Shown here: in pieces, positions 14,787 through 23,980 of the stretch | How the letters are laid out: every line of letters starts with the position of its first letter | Position numbering within the stretch: position 1 is the first letter of the stretch | NCBI RefSeq assembly: GCF_014642875.1 | Contig: NZ_BMJC01000003.1 | Span: 806,001 to 870,000 of the forward strand | DNA: 64,000 nucleotides | Reading direction: 5' to 3' | Source of the DNA: Puia dinghuensis | GTDB taxonomy: Bacteria > Bacteroidota > Bacteroidia > Chitinophagales > Chitinophagaceae | Notes under the pieces: model-generated | Told to the model about the DNA's origin: nothing | The model's database searches: none | The model's input: the letters and a program-made list of their open reading frames with translations, nothing else | Program-made: the position numbers and the translations under genes

Positions 14787-16349
14787 TCAGGCACCTTTGG
14801 TGGTCATCCGAATCACGGGAATGATCATTTCTTCCAGGCTGACGCCGCCATGCTGGAAGGTATTGCGGTAATAGTTGACATAATAATTGTAATTATTGGG
14901 ATAACAGAGGAAACCGTCACCACGGGCGAAAATAAAGGAGGAATTGACCGTAGGCACGGGCAGACCGGCTTCTTTCGGATCGCGGAAGGCAAGTACCTCT
15001 TTTGCCTCATAATTCAGGTTGCGGCCGTGTTTATAACGCAGATTGGTAGTTGTCTGTTTGTCGCCGATGACCTTATAGGGTGTTTTCACCCGCACGCTGC
15101 CATGATCGGTGGCCAGGATGAGGTTGATCTTTTTGTCGGCGATCTTTTTCAGCGCGGCATGCAGGGGGGAGTGTTCGAACCAGGATGCCGTAATGCTGCG
15201 ATAGCTGATCTCGTCGCTGGCCAGCTCTTTGAGCACTTCCATTTCGGTGCGGGCATGGCTGAGCATGTCGACAAAGTTGTAGACGATGATGTTGAGATCG
15301 TTATTCAGCAGGTTGTGGACATTGGCTACCAGATCTTGTCCGGCCTGGTAGTTGAGCACTTTCGTATAGGAGAATTTGAGGTTGTCTTTCCTTAGCCGCT
15401 TGAGCTGCGCGCGGAAGAATTCTTCTTCGTAGAGGTTCTTGCCCCCCTCTTCATCATCGTTTTTCCACTGCTGGGGGAATTGCTTTTCGATGTCGATAGG
15501 CATCAGGCCGGAGAAGATGGCATTGCGGCTGTATTGGGTAGCCGTCGGCAGGATGCTGTAGAAACTGTCTTCTTCCAGGATTCGAAAGCTTTCGCCGAAG
15601 ATGGGTTGGATGGCCTTCCACTGATCGATGCGCAGGTTGTCTAACAAAATAAAGAATGTGGGCACGCCTTTTTCGACATGGGGAAGAACCTTGAATTGAA
15701 AAAGGGAATGCGACATGATGGGGCTTTCCGACGATTTGGGGTGAACCCAGCCCGCGTAATGCTTCGATACGAACTTAAAAAATTCCGTGTTGGCCTCCTG
15801 TTTCTGGGTCTGCAGCACTTCCCGCATTTCGGGGCTGTCAGACTTCTCCATTTCCAGCTCCCAGTAGACAAGCTTTTTATAGATGTCCATCCATTCGTTA
15901 TAATCCGGATTGCTGTTGAGCGCCATGAAGAGATTGCGGAACTGCTGCTGATAGGCCGTTGTGGTCTTCTCCGCCACGAGTCTTTTATTGTCGATGATCT
16001 TTTTGAGGCTGAGCAGCACCTGGTTGGGATTGACGGGTTTGATGAGATAGTCGGTGATCTGGCTGCCGATGGCATCATCCATCAAATTTTCCGTCTCGTT
16101 CTTGGTGATGAGTACGACAGGTGTTTGCTGATTGACTTCTTTTATCTTGGCGAGGGTTTCGAGACCGGTGATGCCGGGCATCGTCTCGTCGACCAGGACA
16201 ACGTCGATAGGGTTTTCCTTTACGAAGTCGATGGCATCGAAGCCATTCGTAAGAGCTTTGACTTCATAACCTTTGGTCTCCAGGAACAGGATTTGGGAGT
16301 GGAGGCTTTCGATCTCGTCGTCAACCCATAGTATTCTTGCTAATGGCAT
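14787..16349 (-). CDS. porX: PorX: response regulator with PglZ domain (type IX secretion control)
   Basis: 520 residues. N-terminal receiver domain (residues 1-120) with 'ILWVDDE', phosphorylatable Asp54 ('VLVDETMPG') and 'LITKNE'. The C-terminal two-thirds is a PglZ/alkaline-phosphatase-like domain ('PTFFILLDNLRIDQW', 'IVYNFVDMLSHARTEM', 'LATDHGSVRVKTPYKVIGDKQT'), with Asp/His residues that suit metal binding. This pairing is PorX, which with the PorY kinase controls type IX secretion in Bacteroidota; PorX has been shown to cleave oligoribonucleotides. PorY is not in the window. Divergent from the HD-domain gene. Confidence 0.93.
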   Translation of the reverse strand: MPLARILWVDDEIESLHSQILFLETKGYEVKALTNGFDAIDFVKENPIDVVLVDETMPGITGLETLAKIKEVNQQTPVVLITKNETENLMDDAIGSQITDYLIKPVNPNQVLLSLKKIIDNKRLVAEKTTTAYQQQFRNLFMALNSNPDYNEWMDIYKKLVYWELEMEKSDSPEMREVLQTQKQEANTEFFKFVSKHYAGWVHPKSSESPIMSHSLFQFKVLPHVEKGVPTFFILLDNLRIDQWKAIQPIFGESFRILEEDSFYSILPTATQYSRNAIFSGLMPIDIEKQFPQQWKNDDEEGGKNLYEEEFFRAQLKRLRKDNLKFSYTKVLNYQAGQDLVANVHNLLNNDLNIIVYNFVDMLSHARTEMEVLKELASDEISYRSITASWFEHSPLHAALKKIADKKINLILATDHGSVRVKTPYKVIGDKQTTTNLRYKHGRNLNYEAKEVLAFRDPKEAGLPVPTVNSSFIFARGDGFLCYPNNYNYYVNYYRNTFQHGGVSLEEMIIPVIRMTTKGA

Positions 16350-16385
16350 ATACGCACAAACTACAAACTCCTGGCCAATTTTAAC

Positions 16386-16393
16386 TACATTTG
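16386..16393 (+). promoter_or_regulatory. Promoter -7 box of the HD-domain gene (TACATTTG)
   Basis: Exact TAnnTTTG in the divergent region with porX, ending 39 bp before the ATG at 16433. Confidence 0.55.
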
Positions 16394-16432
16394 ACGATTC
16401 TTCCCACCGTTTTTAACAAAATAGAAACAGGA

Positions 16433-17653
16433 ATGGCCCAATTATCGCGCAAGATAATCAATGACCCGGTGTATGGCTTTATTACCCTGGATCACCCGGT
16501 GTTGCTGAACATTGCAGCGCATCCGTATTATCAACGGTTGCGACGGATAAACCAAATGGCTTTTGCGCATCTTGTCTATCCGGGTGCGGTACATACCCGG
16601 CTGCACCATTCGCTTGGCGCGTATCACCTGATGGGAAGCGCCGTGAGCGAACTGCAACGGAAAGGGTTTCCCATCAGCGAGGAAGAAGCGCTTGGCGTAA
16701 AGATTGCGATTTTGCTTCATGATATCGGCCATGGCCCTTTTTCGCACGCGCTGGAGAATGTGTTGATACGCGGTGTTCATCACGAAGCCTTGTCCCTGCT
16801 TATCATGAAGGTGCTGAATGAGGAACTCGATGGGCAGCTGGAGATGGCCATCAACATTTTCACGGGGGTTTATCCCAAACGGTTCCTTCATCAATTGGTA
16901 TCAGGGCAGCTGGATATGGATCGGATGGATTATCTCACCCGGGACAGCTTTTTTACCGGGGTTTCCGAAGGAGTCATCGGTTACGACCGGATACTGAAGA
17001 TGCTGACCGTACATGGCGGAGAGCTGATGGTAGAAGAGAAAGCCATCTATTCGATAGAAAAATTCCTTGTCGCCCGCCGGTTGATGTATTGGCAGGTCTA
17101 TCTGCATAAAACCGTGGTCAGCGCCGAGAAGATGCTGGTCAGGATCCTGGAAAGGGCCCGGCAACTGGTGGAACAGGGTTTTGCGGTACCCGCTTCTTCG
17201 CCCGTGCTGGACTTTTTCCTGCAGGAGAAGGAGCCGGATGTAGTGGGCAATTTGGATAAATTCTGCCTGTTGGATGATTATGATGTCATGGGTGCCATCA
17301 AGCGCTGGATGTCCCATTCCGATGTGGTGCTGTCGCTGTTGTCCCGGAGCCTGATCGACCGCCGGCTGCTTAAAGTTAGATTCCAGGCAACTCCCGTGGA
17401 TGAAAACTACGTAAGGGGGGAGAGAAAGAAGCTGGCGGGACAGCTGGGCATTTCCGAGGAGGAGGCACGATATTTTGTTTTTACAGGAGAGGCCGTCAAT
17501 ACGACCTACAACTCGAAGGATGAGAAGATCAATATTCTTTTCCGGGATGGGTCCGTAAAGGATATTTCGGAGGTGGACAACGCGCTCATCCAACACACCC
17601 TGGCAAGCACCGTTAAAAAATTTTATATTTGTCATTTGAACATCGACATCTAA
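16433..17653 (+). CDS. HD-domain metal-dependent phosphohydrolase
   Basis: 406 residues from ATG 16433, which starts 'MAQLSRKIINDPVYGFI'. An earlier TTG in frame lies inside the promoter and is rejected. The HD motif is complete: 'HTRLHHSLGAYHL' supplies the first His and 'ILLHDIGHGPFSHALE' the His-Asp pair, with a later Asp in 'LVSGQLDMDRMDYLTRD'. This is the dNTPase/SAMHD1-like branch of the HD superfamily. A dNTP triphosphohydrolase is the best guess, but several relatives are uncharacterised. A TATATTTG box near its 3' end (17624-17631) probably serves lpxD. Confidence 0.88.
   Translation: MAQLSRKIINDPVYGFITLDHPVLLNIAAHPYYQRLRRINQMAFAHLVYPGAVHTRLHHSLGAYHLMGSAVSELQRKGFPISEEEALGVKIAILLHDIGHGPFSHALENVLIRGVHHEALSLLIMKVLNEELDGQLEMAINIFTGVYPKRFLHQLVSGQLDMDRMDYLTRDSFFTGVSEGVIGYDRILKMLTVHGGELMVEEKAIYSIEKFLVARRLMYWQVYLHKTVVSAEKMLVRILERARQLVEQGFAVPASSPVLDFFLQEKEPDVVGNLDKFCLLDDYDVMGAIKRWMSHSDVVLSLLSRSLIDRRLLKVRFQATPVDENYVRGERKKLAGQLGISEEEARYFVFTGEAVNTTYNSKDEKINILFRDGSVKDISEVDNALIQHTLASTVKKFYICHLNIDI
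17624..17631 (+). promoter_or_regulatory. Possible lpxD promoter -7 box (TATATTTG)
   Basis: Exact TAnnTTTG inside the last codons of the HD-domain gene, 50 bp before the lpxD ATG. Confidence 0.45.
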
Positions 17654-17681
17654 TGATGGAGCAATTGAAAAACCACTAATT

Positions 17682-18728
17682 ATGCAATTCTCTGCCGCAC
17701 AAATCGCCCTGCTGATCAATGGTAAGATAGAAGGAGATGCCAATGCCGCCGTAGGCTCTTTTGGAAAGATAGAAGTAGCCGGCGCGGGTCAGCTTGCCTT
17801 TCTGGCCAATCCCAAATATGAAGAGCATTTATATACGACGGGGGCTTCGGTGGTCATTGTCAACGAGACACTGGAATTGAAGCAGCCGGTGAAGTCTACT
17901 CTTATCCGGGTGGCCGATGCCTATTCGGCGTTTGCGAGCCTGTTGACCAAATACCAGGAAATAGAGGCGCAGCAGCTATCGGGTATCCAGGAGCCATCCT
18001 ATATCGCGACGACGGCGACAATCGGCGAGAAGGTCTTTATAGGTGCTTTTGCTTATGTCGGCGAAGGAGTGGTCCTCGGCAACAATGTAAAGATCCATCC
18101 GCAGGTCTACCTTGGCAAGAATGTTCGCATCGGTGACAATACCATATTGCATCCGGGGGTGAAGATCTATCATGACTGTGTTATTGGTAAAAATGTGACG
18201 ATACATGCGGGTACGGTCATCGGCGGCGATGGTTTTGGATTCGCTCCACAGGCTGACGGGACATTCCAAAAGGTTCCGCAGATCGGCAATGTGGAGATCG
18301 AAGACTTTGTAGAAATAGGCGTGAACGCTGCTATCGATCGGGCAACGATGGGCTCCACCATTATCCGGAAGGGCGCCAAACTGGACAACCTGATCCAGGT
18401 GGCGCATAATGTGGATGTGGGTCATCATACCGTTATCGCCGCGCAGGCCGGCATCAGCGGCAGCACCAGGATCGGCAACGGGGTGATGATCGGTGGGCAG
18501 GCCGGTATTGTCGGGCATCTGCAGATTGCCGATGGAGCCAAGATCAATGCCCAGAGCGGGGTCACCAAATCGATCAAGTCACCAGGTGGGGCCGTTACCG
18601 GTACGCCGGCCTACGATTATACGAGCGCCTTGCGCAGTCAGGCCATTAGCCGCAATCTACCCGAGATGGAAAAGCGGCTAAAAGAGCTGGAAGAGCAGAT
18701 CAGGCAGTTGCTGGCGGAGAAGGTGTAA
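17682..18728 (+). CDS. lpxD: UDP-3-O-(3-hydroxyacyl)glucosamine N-acyltransferase
   Basis: 348 residues. Third step of lipid A synthesis: transfers a 3-hydroxyacyl chain from ACP to the 2-amino group of UDP-3-O-acyl-glucosamine in the cytoplasm. The N-terminal uridine-binding domain (1-100) is followed by a long left-handed beta-helix of hexapeptide repeats ('IGEKVFIGAFAYVGEGVVLG') with 'GGDGFGFAP' and the catalytic-His block 'IQVAHNVDVG', and ends in a coiled-coil-like C-terminus ('EMEKRLKELEEQIRQLL') as expected for the trimer. The other lipid A genes lpxC-fabZ and lpxA lie 9 kb downstream. Confidence 0.96.
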   Translation: MQFSAAQIALLINGKIEGDANAAVGSFGKIEVAGAGQLAFLANPKYEEHLYTTGASVVIVNETLELKQPVKSTLIRVADAYSAFASLLTKYQEIEAQQLSGIQEPSYIATTATIGEKVFIGAFAYVGEGVVLGNNVKIHPQVYLGKNVRIGDNTILHPGVKIYHDCVIGKNVTIHAGTVIGGDGFGFAPQADGTFQKVPQIGNVEIEDFVEIGVNAAIDRATMGSTIIRKGAKLDNLIQVAHNVDVGHHTVIAAQAGISGSTRIGNGVMIGGQAGIVGHLQIADGAKINAQSGVTKSIKSPGGAVTGTPAYDYTSALRSQAISRNLPEMEKRLKELEEQIRQLLAEKV

Positions 18729-18813
18729 AGCGCCCATTCCCTATCAGTCGGACATATTCGATTGGAGATAAAAAATATCAGGGTCGAATTCGAACATAAT
18801 TCATAACTTTAAG

Positions 18814-19092
18814 ATGATGGCCGTAAGAAAATCATATAAACGCCGGTTATTTTCTAAGAGTCCTACCCTTAGTGGAATTGCGACTATTTTCAATATTTGG
18901 GGTAATTTCTATACTCACAACTATACCGAAAACCCCAGATCAGCAGATGCCCGCGCTCTGGCTTCCGATTGGGAGATTGTTGGGAAAGACATGTGGGAGG
19001 CCACGGAATCTATCCGGGTAAACCTAAATATCCATGTCAATTCCCCCTCTGGAAGAAAACTTTCCCGTGGCACCGCGCGACTACGCGGATGA
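18814..19092 (+). CDS. Small protein of unknown function, overlapping the DUF2335 gene
   Basis: 92 residues beginning 'MMAVRKSYKRRLFSKSP', then 'TLSGIATIFNIWGNFYTHNY' and 'ADARALASDWEIVGKDMWEA'. The last block, where a helix carries 'A..SDW..VG.D...A', looks like a conserved small family often encoded just before membrane proteins in Bacteroidota, which supports it being real. No signal peptide; the middle is moderately hydrophobic. Its 3' end overlaps the DUF2335 gene by 59 bp in another frame. TAACTTTA lies 2 bp before the ATG. Function unknown. Confidence 0.6.
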   Translation: MMAVRKSYKRRLFSKSPTLSGIATIFNIWGNFYTHNYTENPRSADARALASDWEIVGKDMWEATESIRVNLNIHVNSPSGRKLSRGTARLRG

Positions 19093-19573
19093 TGGCAAAC
19101 CCGACCTTCCTCCAAAAATTCTGGAATCTCTCGAAGGATTATCTCAGCCTCAGCGGGACCGGATCATTGCGGCAATGATGAGTGAGATCGGAGAATTTGA
19201 AGAAGAAACCTCAGTGACGCATTTCAGCGGACCTCTCCCACCGCCGGATATTCTCAGGCAGATGAACGAAATAGTGCCGGGAGCGGCGGCCCAGATTATC
19301 AATATGACGGTTAGTCAAAGTGAGCACAGAAAGGCTATGGAGAAATGTGTGGTCGAGGGGCAAACCAAACAAAGCAGGGATGGACAACGATATGGTTTTG
19401 CTATAGCCATAATAGTAATATTAATATCCGGCTTTCTCGTCTACAATGGCCATGATATCGCCGGTACAATATTGGGCGGCGTAGATCTGGTAGCATTGGT
19501 AGCGGTATTCGTTACCGGCAAGGCATCTCAAAAAAGCAATTTAAAAGGCGGAGCTTCCTCTCAAGAGGATTAA
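19034..19573 (+). CDS. DUF2335 membrane protein
   Basis: 179 residues. The centre has the DUF2335 signature 'HFSGPLPPPDILRQMNEIVPGAAAQIINM' in pieces: 'FSGPLPPPDIL' then 'NEIVPGAA'. It is followed by a charged helix and two C-terminal membrane helices (about 125-145 'FAIAIIVILISGFLVYNG' and 148-166 'GTILGGVDLVALVAVFVTG'). The N-terminal 45 residues are acidic and Pro-rich. The family is a widespread predicted membrane protein without known function. It is probably co-expressed with the overlapping 92-residue gene. This pair and the gene-free stretch after it form a small accessory segment between the core genes lpxD and recQ. Confidence 0.85.
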   Translation: MSIPPLEENFPVAPRDYADDGKPDLPPKILESLEGLSQPQRDRIIAAMMSEIGEFEEETSVTHFSGPLPPPDILRQMNEIVPGAAAQIINMTVSQSEHRKAMEKCVVEGQTKQSRDGQRYGFAIAIIVILISGFLVYNGHDIAGTILGGVDLVALVAVFVTGKASQKSNLKGGASSQED

Positions 19574-20028
19574 AGAAAAACTTAAAATTTTTTATTCACG
19601 CTGCGGTCTTTTTAGCCCATTTTTCACTTATCTTCGTAGTACCACAAACTATTTATCCCTACTTCCGCTTGGAAATCAGCGAAATTCCCAAGGACGTAGG
19701 AAGACGGGAGCCCATTTCCTAAAAAGTTAGGGTTGGGCTCATGTCTGTCTCTCTTACGTCGGGCCATCGCTGAGCCTCCAAGCAGAGAGCGGGTGAGCTG
19801 CAACCCTATCTTTTATGAAAAGGCGCAAATCATCAAGAACTAATACGTGTCAGTATATTCAGCTGGAATTTCCATTCCCGAATACAGCCTCTTTCCCTGC
19901 TGTATTCCTAAATAGTATTGAGCCTCTCGCCTGGTCTCTTCCGGAAGCAAAGGATTTCAGGAAGGCTGCCCGGCCAGAAGCATGGTCAGTCATTACCCAA
20001 ACCCATCGCAAAAAGATAAGGGAGTTTA
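19574..20028. other. Gene-free stretch between DUF2335 and recQ
   Basis: 455 bp without a convincing gene. It holds a possible structured RNA (19729-19814). After that an open frame of 99 codons runs from 19815 into the recQ tail, but it resembles no protein I know and I do not call it. The 19574-19720 part is T-rich and AT-richer than its surroundings, with no promoter-like box I trust. Confidence 0.6.
19729..19814 (+). ncRNA. Candidate structured RNA
   Basis: Three nested helices can form: AGGGTTG (19729-19735) with CAACCCT (19801-19807), GCTCA (19737-19741) with TGAGC (19794-19798), and CTCTCT (19749-19754) with AGAGAG (19784-19789). A G/C-rich inner region lies between them, and TCTTTT follows the outer stem like a weak terminator. 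The rod with an internal bubble recalls 6S-like RNAs, but size and sequence do not let me name it. No promoter was identified. Confidence 0.35.
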
Positions 20029-21804
20029 TCAGCGTCGGGGGCGCGAGGGGCTATTTTGTGAAGAAAGCTTCGAACGACGGCGCAAACAATTGTCACATAT
20101 CTCACAGTCATTGATCTCCTTGTCGCCGAAATAGTTCGCCAGATAACGACTTCGGCATTCTTCCGCGAGGCCTAAATAACGCATCATCGCGCGGATGCGG
20201 GTTGCATATCGCTCCTTCCTTTCCCTGTAACTTACCGGTTGGATATACAGCTCTTCCGCCGCCGGGCGGTTTCGAAAGAAATATAACTGCGGCGATTCCT
20301 TTGCCGGCGTATAGTCGATGATGCGGAAGGCTTGCAGCCGGGTCAGTTCGGTGGTGATCTGGGCAGGCTCTTTACGGGTATTCCAGGCTAGCTGCTTTTC
20401 GCGAATCGGCACGGGCATGTCAAAAATTCCTTCATAGGTGCGCAGCAAGGTGTTGATCAGCGTTTCCAACTCCGGATGCGCCTGCTCGAAATCATAGAGT
20501 CCTTCCTTCCCCGTAACAAATTGTACTCTTGCCGGCAAAAAGACCTGTTGCTGGAAGCTGAGCAAGCCTTCCTGTTCCAGCACTTTCAACACATTGACGA
20601 CGGCCGTGGTGGTTTGGTTGAACCGGGTGGTGAAGGCTGTCAGGTCGAAATCATAGTATTGTCCCTCGCCGGAACCCGCAGGCAGCTGTAGATAGTTGAC
20701 GATATGCTGGTAAATGGGACGGATCTGGTCGATGGGTGGGAAGCGGTTGTCGGGCAGGTTTTCGAGTCTGCCGGCTTCAGTGGAATCGGCGAGCAGGACG
20801 GCATAGGCTTTTTCACCATCCCGCCCGGCGCGACCGGCTTCCTGGTAATAATTCTCCACCGACTCCGGTACATCGGCATGGATGACGGTGCGGACACCGG
20901 CCTTGTCGATGCCCATCCCAAAAGCGTTGGTGCTAACCATGACGCGAAAGCGATCTTTCAACCAGTCGTCTTGTCGCTGTGATCTTTCTTCCTGTGGGAG
21001 TCCGGCGTGGTAGGCGGCGGCGGGGATCCCCTGGCGGACAAGCCACTCGCTTATTTCCCGGGTAGCCTGACGGGTCTTGCAATAGACGATGCTGCTGCCC
21101 GCAACCCTGTTGAGGATCTCCGTGATCTTGGTCACCTTGTTCTCCACTTTAAAAAAGCTGTACGAAAGATTAGGCCGGGCAAACGGCTGGCGGAAGATCC
21201 GGGCGTCCTTCAGCTGCAATTTGTCACCGATGTCCTGCAGCACCTCCGGAGTGGCGGACGCGGTGAGGGCAAGAATGGGGATATCCGGCAGATGTTCCCG
21301 CAGGGCGGCGATGCGCAGATATGGGGGGCGGAAATCATATCCCCATTGGGAGACGCAATGCGCTTCGTCGACGGCGATGAGGCTTATATTCAGCGCGGGG
21401 AGGTACTCGATGAAGAGGGGGTTCTCCAGGCGTTCGGGCGAGACAAAGAGCAGCTTGCAGTTGCTGCCTGCCGCCAGCTGAAGGGTACTCGTCACCTCTT
21501 TACGGTTCATCCCGGCATGCAGGGCGAAGGCCGTAATATTCCGGCGGCGGAGGCTGTCGCTCTGGTCTTTCATCAGCGCGACGAGGGGGCTTATCACCAG
21601 GCAGAGACCAGGGCGGGCAAGGGCCGGCAGCTGGTAACAAAGGGATTTGCCGCCCCCCGTGGGAAGGAGGGCAATGGTGTCGACGCCTTCCAGCACAGAA
21701 TGGATGATCTCTTCCTGTTGCGGCCGGAAGGCTTTATGAGGCCAGTAATTGCGCAACAGGGACAGCAGGTCGGCGGACGAAGGTATTGGCAGACGGTGAG
21801 GCAT
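20029..21804 (-). CDS. recQ: RecQ-family ATP-dependent DNA helicase
   Basis: 591 residues from ATG 21804, 5 bp after the copper-ATPase stop; a TTG at 21828 is an inferior start. 3'-5' helicase for recombination and fork repair. Motifs: 'FRPQQEEII' (Q-motif/0), Walker A 'LLPTGGGKSLCYQLPAL', 'AVDEAHCVSQWGYDFR' (DEAH plus the aromatic-rich loop), 'LTASATP', 'VSTNAFGMGIDKAGVR' and 'YQEAGRAGRDG'. The zinc-binding part has four cysteines ('CRSRYLANYFG' through 'DCEICDNC'), and the protein ends soon after in a basic tail. An HRDC domain is absent, as in many shorter RecQ proteins. Confidence 0.94.
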   Translation of the reverse strand: MPHRLPIPSSADLLSLLRNYWPHKAFRPQQEEIIHSVLEGVDTIALLPTGGGKSLCYQLPALARPGLCLVISPLVALMKDQSDSLRRRNITAFALHAGMNRKEVTSTLQLAAGSNCKLLFVSPERLENPLFIEYLPALNISLIAVDEAHCVSQWGYDFRPPYLRIAALREHLPDIPILALTASATPEVLQDIGDKLQLKDARIFRQPFARPNLSYSFFKVENKVTKITEILNRVAGSSIVYCKTRQATREISEWLVRQGIPAAAYHAGLPQEERSQRQDDWLKDRFRVMVSTNAFGMGIDKAGVRTVIHADVPESVENYYQEAGRAGRDGEKAYAVLLADSTEAGRLENLPDNRFPPIDQIRPIYQHIVNYLQLPAGSGEGQYYDFDLTAFTTRFNQTTTAVVNVLKVLEQEGLLSFQQQVFLPARVQFVTGKEGLYDFEQAHPELETLINTLLRTYEGIFDMPVPIREKQLAWNTRKEPAQITTELTRLQAFRIIDYTPAKESPQLYFFRNRPAAEELYIQPVSYRERKERYATRIRAMMRYLGLAEECRSRYLANYFGDKEINDCEICDNCLRRRSKLSSQNSPSRPRR

Positions 21805-21809
21805 AGTCG

Positions 21810-23930
21810 TTAATCCAGTTTTTTCCAATAGAGCCGGAGAGAGTTGGCGGCCAGAACTACGTCGCTAAACCCCATTACCAGGGCGGCCAACGCAGGTGTC
21901 AAAAATCCAAAAGCGGCGACGGGTATGGCAATGCTGTTATAGAAAAACGCCCAGAACAAATTCCCTTTTATCGTCCCGAACGTGTGGCGGCCAAGGCCAA
22001 GGGCGGCGGGCAGCGATCGCAGTCCATGGTTCATCAGCACTACATCTGCTGTTTGCATGGCCAATTGAGAGGCGTCGCTCATGGACAGGCCGATGGTTGC
22101 CCGGGCAAGCGCCGGTGCGTCATTGATGCCATCTCCTACCATCGCCACCGGCATTGCGGTGTTGAGCCGGGTCACCTGCCCGAGTTTTTGTTCGGGGGAT
22201 TGTTCGGCGAGTACTTCTTTTATTCCGAGGGCAGCCGCCAGCTCCTGGCAGGGTTTTAGCCGGTCGCCACTGAGCAGAACGGTATGGATACCTTTTTCGT
22301 GCAAGGAGCGAACGACGGAAGCCGCTTCGGGGCGGACAGTATCCATGACATCGATGAAACCCAGGAGGCGGTCGCCGCCGACAATATACACATTGTGGGT
22401 GTCGTCGGCGGTGAGGTGTGCTGCTACTTTGTACGAGCCGGCCCAATATATCTCGCCATCTTGCGTCTCACCCCGCATCCCAAGGCCTTTTACCTCTTCC
22501 ACCTTCGCCCATCGCAGGGAGTGTTTGACCTTCCATTGTTTGGTGATGCCTCTTGCAATGGGGTGGTTGGAGTATTTTTCGAGCGAAAAGGCGATCTCGC
22601 GGAATTGTTCGGGGGTGATGGAGTCGGCGGCATGCCAGTGACGGATGGAAAATTCTCCCGTCGTGAGGGTGCCGGTCTTGTCGAAAACCACCTGCCGGAT
22701 ATTGCGAAAGGCCTCCAGGTGGCGGGCATTACGGATGAGGATGCCTTTGCGGGCGCCCCGGCCCAGTCCTACCGCTATGGCGGCGGGGGTAGCCAGTCCC
22801 ATGGCGCAGGGGCAGGCGATGACCAGTACGGCAATGCTACGCATTAGCGCAGCGGCCGTCTGGTGAGCATAGAGATAGTTACCGATGAAGGTGAGGGCTG
22901 CCAGGCCGAGGACAACTGGTACGAAGACAGCGCTGATCTTGTCGGCCAGCTGCTGGATCGGTGGTTTTTCCCCCTGTGCCTGTCTTACCAGCCTGACGAT
23001 GCCCGCCAGAATGGACTCGTCGCCGACGGCTGTCACCTGGGCCTTTACGGTGCCAGAGACGAGGATGCTTCCGCCGATGAGGCTGTCCTTGACTTTTTTG
23101 TCGACAGGCAGGCTTTCGCCGGTGAGGATGGATTCGTCGACGCCGGCTTCGCCCCACAGGATCTTGCAATCGGCGGGAATTTGTTCACCGGTGCGGATGA
23201 GGATGAGGTCGCCGCTGCGCAGTTGGCTATTCTCGACAGGGAAGAGTATTTCCTGGTGTTCGTGGTCAAAGGCAATCATGTTGGCCATCGTCTTTTGCGT
23301 GGCGGCAAGGGTGTTCAGCGTCCGTTGGGTGGCCTTGACGGAGGCATCTTCCAGGTAATAGCCAAAGAAGACAATGGTGATGATAGAAGCCGTGGTCTCA
23401 TAAAAGAGATAGTCGGGACCCAGTCGCAGCAGGGTGCCGGTGAGGCTGTAAACAAATGCCGCCGTGGCGCCAAGCGCGATGAGGACATTCATGTTGGGCA
23501 GGCCGTTGATCAGGCTTTTTACGGCGCTGCGCCCGAAGAAAAGCATCCCGGTGACGAATACGGGCAGGCAAATAAAGAGTTGGACCCAGGGATGCATGAG
23601 CCAATGCAGGAAGGCGTTCTCCCCGAGCATGGGTAAGAACAGCAGGAGGGTAAAGGGCAGGCAGAACAGGAAATAACGAAGGTGTTTGTTCATCGGGGCC
23701 CGGGTTCCTGTGGTGGCGCCGGGCTGTCCGGCCAAAACGGTGTATCCGAGATCGTGGATGCCTTTTTCCAGCTGGTTGCGATCGATCTCGCCCGTTGCGT
23801 CGAAGCTGACGTCGCCGCTGGCCAGGCTGACCTTGACGTTTTGCAGACCGTTTTTTTCCAAATATTTGCCGATGGTGAGTGCGCAGGTGGAGCAGCTCAT
23901 CCCTTCTATTTTCCAGTTAATGGTTTCCAT
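21810..23930 (-). CDS. copA: Copper-translocating P-type ATPase
   Basis: 706 residues, P1B-type heavy-metal exporter in the inner membrane. N-terminal HMA domain with 'GMSCSTCA' (Cys13, Cys16), eight predicted membrane helices, transmembrane metal motif CPC in 'VIACPCAMGLATPAA', phosphorylation site 'DKTGTLTTGEF', 'HPIA' in the nucleotide domain, and hinge 'GDGINDAPALA'. CPC plus a CxxC HMA domain points to Cu(I), with Ag(I) possible. The promoter box TAACTTTG (23960-23953) lies between this gene and tsaE, back to back with the tsaE box. recQ follows by 5 bp and may be co-transcribed. Confidence 0.93.
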   Translation of the reverse strand: METINWKIEGMSCSTCALTIGKYLEKNGLQNVKVSLASGDVSFDATGEIDRNQLEKGIHDLGYTVLAGQPGATTGTRAPMNKHLRYFLFCLPFTLLLFLPMLGENAFLHWLMHPWVQLFICLPVFVTGMLFFGRSAVKSLINGLPNMNVLIALGATAAFVYSLTGTLLRLGPDYLFYETTASIITIVFFGYYLEDASVKATQRTLNTLAATQKTMANMIAFDHEHQEILFPVENSQLRSGDLILIRTGEQIPADCKILWGEAGVDESILTGESLPVDKKVKDSLIGGSILVSGTVKAQVTAVGDESILAGIVRLVRQAQGEKPPIQQLADKISAVFVPVVLGLAALTFIGNYLYAHQTAAALMRSIAVLVIACPCAMGLATPAAIAVGLGRGARKGILIRNARHLEAFRNIRQVVFDKTGTLTTGEFSIRHWHAADSITPEQFREIAFSLEKYSNHPIARGITKQWKVKHSLRWAKVEEVKGLGMRGETQDGEIYWAGSYKVAAHLTADDTHNVYIVGGDRLLGFIDVMDTVRPEAASVVRSLHEKGIHTVLLSGDRLKPCQELAAALGIKEVLAEQSPEQKLGQVTRLNTAMPVAMVGDGINDAPALARATIGLSMSDASQLAMQTADVVLMNHGLRSLPAALGLGRHTFGTIKGNLFWAFFYNSIAIPVAAFGFLTPALAALVMGFSDVVLAANSLRLYWKKLD

Positions 23931-23952
23931 ATACTATTAGCCTCGCCAGACG

Positions 23953-23971
23953 CAAAGTTACTGTATCTTTG
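23953..23971. promoter_or_regulatory. Back-to-back promoters of copA and tsaE
   Basis: Minus strand: TAACTTTG (23960-23953), 22 bp before copA. Plus strand: TATCTTTG (23964-23971), 9 bp before the tsaE ATG at 23981. The two -7 boxes are only 3 bp apart, so RNA polymerase can probably occupy only one at a time. Confidence 0.6.
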
Positions 23972-23980
23972 CCAGCCATT

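Noticed and set aside
19815-20114. 99-codon open frame after the structured-RNA candidate
   Set aside because: It overlaps the recQ end by 86 bp, has no family resemblance, and the composition (Ser/Arg/His-rich, no clear fold) is that of chance; kept only as a note.
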